Assembly: GCA_035300505.1 (NCBI GenBank)
Contig: DATGVJ010000545.1
Span: forward strand, 1-6,052
Direction of reading: 5' to 3'
Source of the DNA: VAZQ01 sp035300505
GTDB lineage: Bacteria > Pseudomonadota > Alphaproteobacteria > Rhizobiales > Xanthobacteraceae
DNA: 6,052 nucleotides
Notes under the pieces: model-generated
The model's database searches: none
Seen by the model: the letters and a program-made list of their open reading frames with translations, nothing else
Told to the model about the DNA's origin: nothing
Shown here: piece after piece, positions 5,236 through 6,052 of the stretch
How positions within the stretch are numbered: position 1 is the first letter of the stretch
How the letters are laid out: every line of letters starts with the position of its first letter
Program-made: the position numbers and the translations under genes

Positions 5236-6052
5236 TCCCGGCAAGCCGCACCGATCTTGCCGTTCTCAAGCCATTTCGGCTGGTAGCATCGTCGGGCATG
5301 CCTGCTCTACCGCTCGATGCGCGCCATGGCGCCATCCTCACGCTGGCGCTGCTGATATCGGCCGGCGTCGGCGAAGCGTTAGCGGCCCCCAGCGCCCCGT
5401 CGATCATCGAAACGATCCTCAAATGGACGCCACTGCTCGCTCAGGGTTTCGCGCTCAACATCGCCATGAGCTTTCTCGCCATGGCGACCGGCACGACGTT
5501 CGGTGTCGCGCTTGGACTGGGCCAGATTTCCCTGCTGTCTCCCGTGCGGGCCAGTTCGTGGTTCGTGACGCAGTTCTTCCGCAACTCGCCCTGGCTGGTC
5601 CTGCTGTTCTACTGCATGCTGTTGCTGCCCTTTGAAATACGAATTGGTAACACCTTTATTTCACTGCCGGGCTGGGCAAAAGCGACGATCGGGCTGGCAC
5701 TCCCCGTCATGGCCAATGTCTCGGAACTCGTGCGCGGCGCCGTACAATCGATCCCGTCAGGCCAATGGGAGGCATCGGAGGCGCTCGCCTTCACGCGGTT
5801 TCAATTGCTACGCATGGTGATCCTGCCTCAGTGCGTGCAACGCATGACACCGCCCTGGATGAATCTCTACGCTATCCTCACAGTCGCAACGCCGCTGACG
5901 TCGGTCGTCGGCGTAAGCGAAGCAATGACGCTGACCGGTGACATCCTGTCTTCGGAAGGTCGCACCGAACTGCTGGTGCCGATGTATCTGTATTTGCTGC
6001 TGTGGTTCTTCATATACTGTTATCCGATCGCACTTGCGACTGTGGCGATCGA
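5232..6052 (+). CDS. Amino-acid ABC transporter permease, second subunit, 3' end outside window
   Basis: The frame from GTG at 5232 is open to the right edge (273 full codons), encoding the partner permease. GTG overlaps the previous stop as GTGA, the usual sign of translational coupling. An in-frame ATG at 5298 is an alternative start without a clear ribosome site. The first hydrophobic run, GAILTLALLISAGVGEALAA, precedes ILKWTPLLAQGFALNIAMSF and the family wording QFFRNSPWLVLLFYCMLLLP. ELVRGAVQSIPSGQWEASEAL leads into the EAA loop, EASEALAFTRFQLLRMVILP (180-199). The usual glycine of this loop is alanine (A186), which I recall as normal for this rhizobial subfamily. PPWMNLYAIL and FFIYCYP near the edge also fit that subfamily. 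The ATPase gene should follow outside the window. The call is firm; the start is not. Confidence 0.9.
   Translation, partial: MIPASRTDLAVLKPFRLVASSGMPALPLDARHGAILTLALLISAGVGEALAAPSAPSIIETILKWTPLLAQGFALNIAMSFLAMATGTTFGVALGLGQISLLSPVRASSWFVTQFFRNSPWLVLLFYCMLLLPFEIRIGNTFISLPGWAKATIGLALPVMANVSELVRGAVQSIPSGQWEASEALAFTRFQLLRMVILPQCVQRMTPPWMNLYAILTVATPLTSVVGVSEAMTLTGDILSSEGRTELLVPMYLYLLLWFFIYCYPIALATVAI

Noticed and set aside
4414..5244. Long antisense open frame (276 codons) across the first permease gene
   Set aside because: It mirrors a clear permease on the plus strand, is rich in Asp, Arg and His with no hydrophobic or family pattern, and has no fitting ribosome site. It is a shadow of high-GC codon use.
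5423..5820. Short plus-strand frames at 5423-5635 and 5632-5820
   Set aside because: Both lie inside the second permease in other frames. The true frame has no stop to the window edge and shows clear permease motifs.

Overview
The window is high-GC, densely packed bacterial DNA. The style fits an alphaproteobacterium of the Rhizobiales, near Bradyrhizobium or Rhodopseudomonas. The grounds are GC-rich third codon positions, a Bug/TctC-type binding protein, a GST, and a second amino-acid permease whose wording (QFFRNSPWLVLLFY, PPWMNLYAIL) I recognise from rhizobial transporters. The taxon is an inference from gene style, not from a marker gene.

Left part (1-2523, + strand): the C-terminal ATP-grasp end of an acetate/acyl-CoA ligase (ADP-forming type) enters from the left edge. 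A 165-base gap rich in hairpins follows. Then come a secreted TctC/Bug-family carboxylate-binding protein and, 10 bases later, a glutathione S-transferase. Uptake of a small organic acid, CoA activation and a GST is a plausible catabolic neighbourhood. The membrane subunits TctA and TctB are not in view.

Middle part (2524-3632): a four-helix membrane protein of unknown function (+) with a strong ribosome binding site. It converges on a 100-residue uncharacterised minus-strand gene of clearly lower GC (about 52% by hand count of 3241-3480). The AT-richer gap 3516-3632 (38% GC in 3541-3600) must hold the start signals of both this minus gene and the rightward ABC operon.

Right part (3633-6052, + strand): an amino-acid ABC importer operon made of a family 3 periplasmic binding protein, a first permease, and a second permease. 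The second permease overlaps the first by the four bases GTGA and runs open off the right edge. The ATPase gene is expected just beyond. A small hairpin sits at the stop codon of the binding-protein gene, where differential-expression hairpins are often found.

I see no mobile element, CRISPR array, RNA gene or defence system, and nothing that amounts to a clearly new biological system. The least explained items are the small low-GC minus-strand gene, the four-helix membrane protein, and the stacked inverted repeats ahead of the TctC gene.
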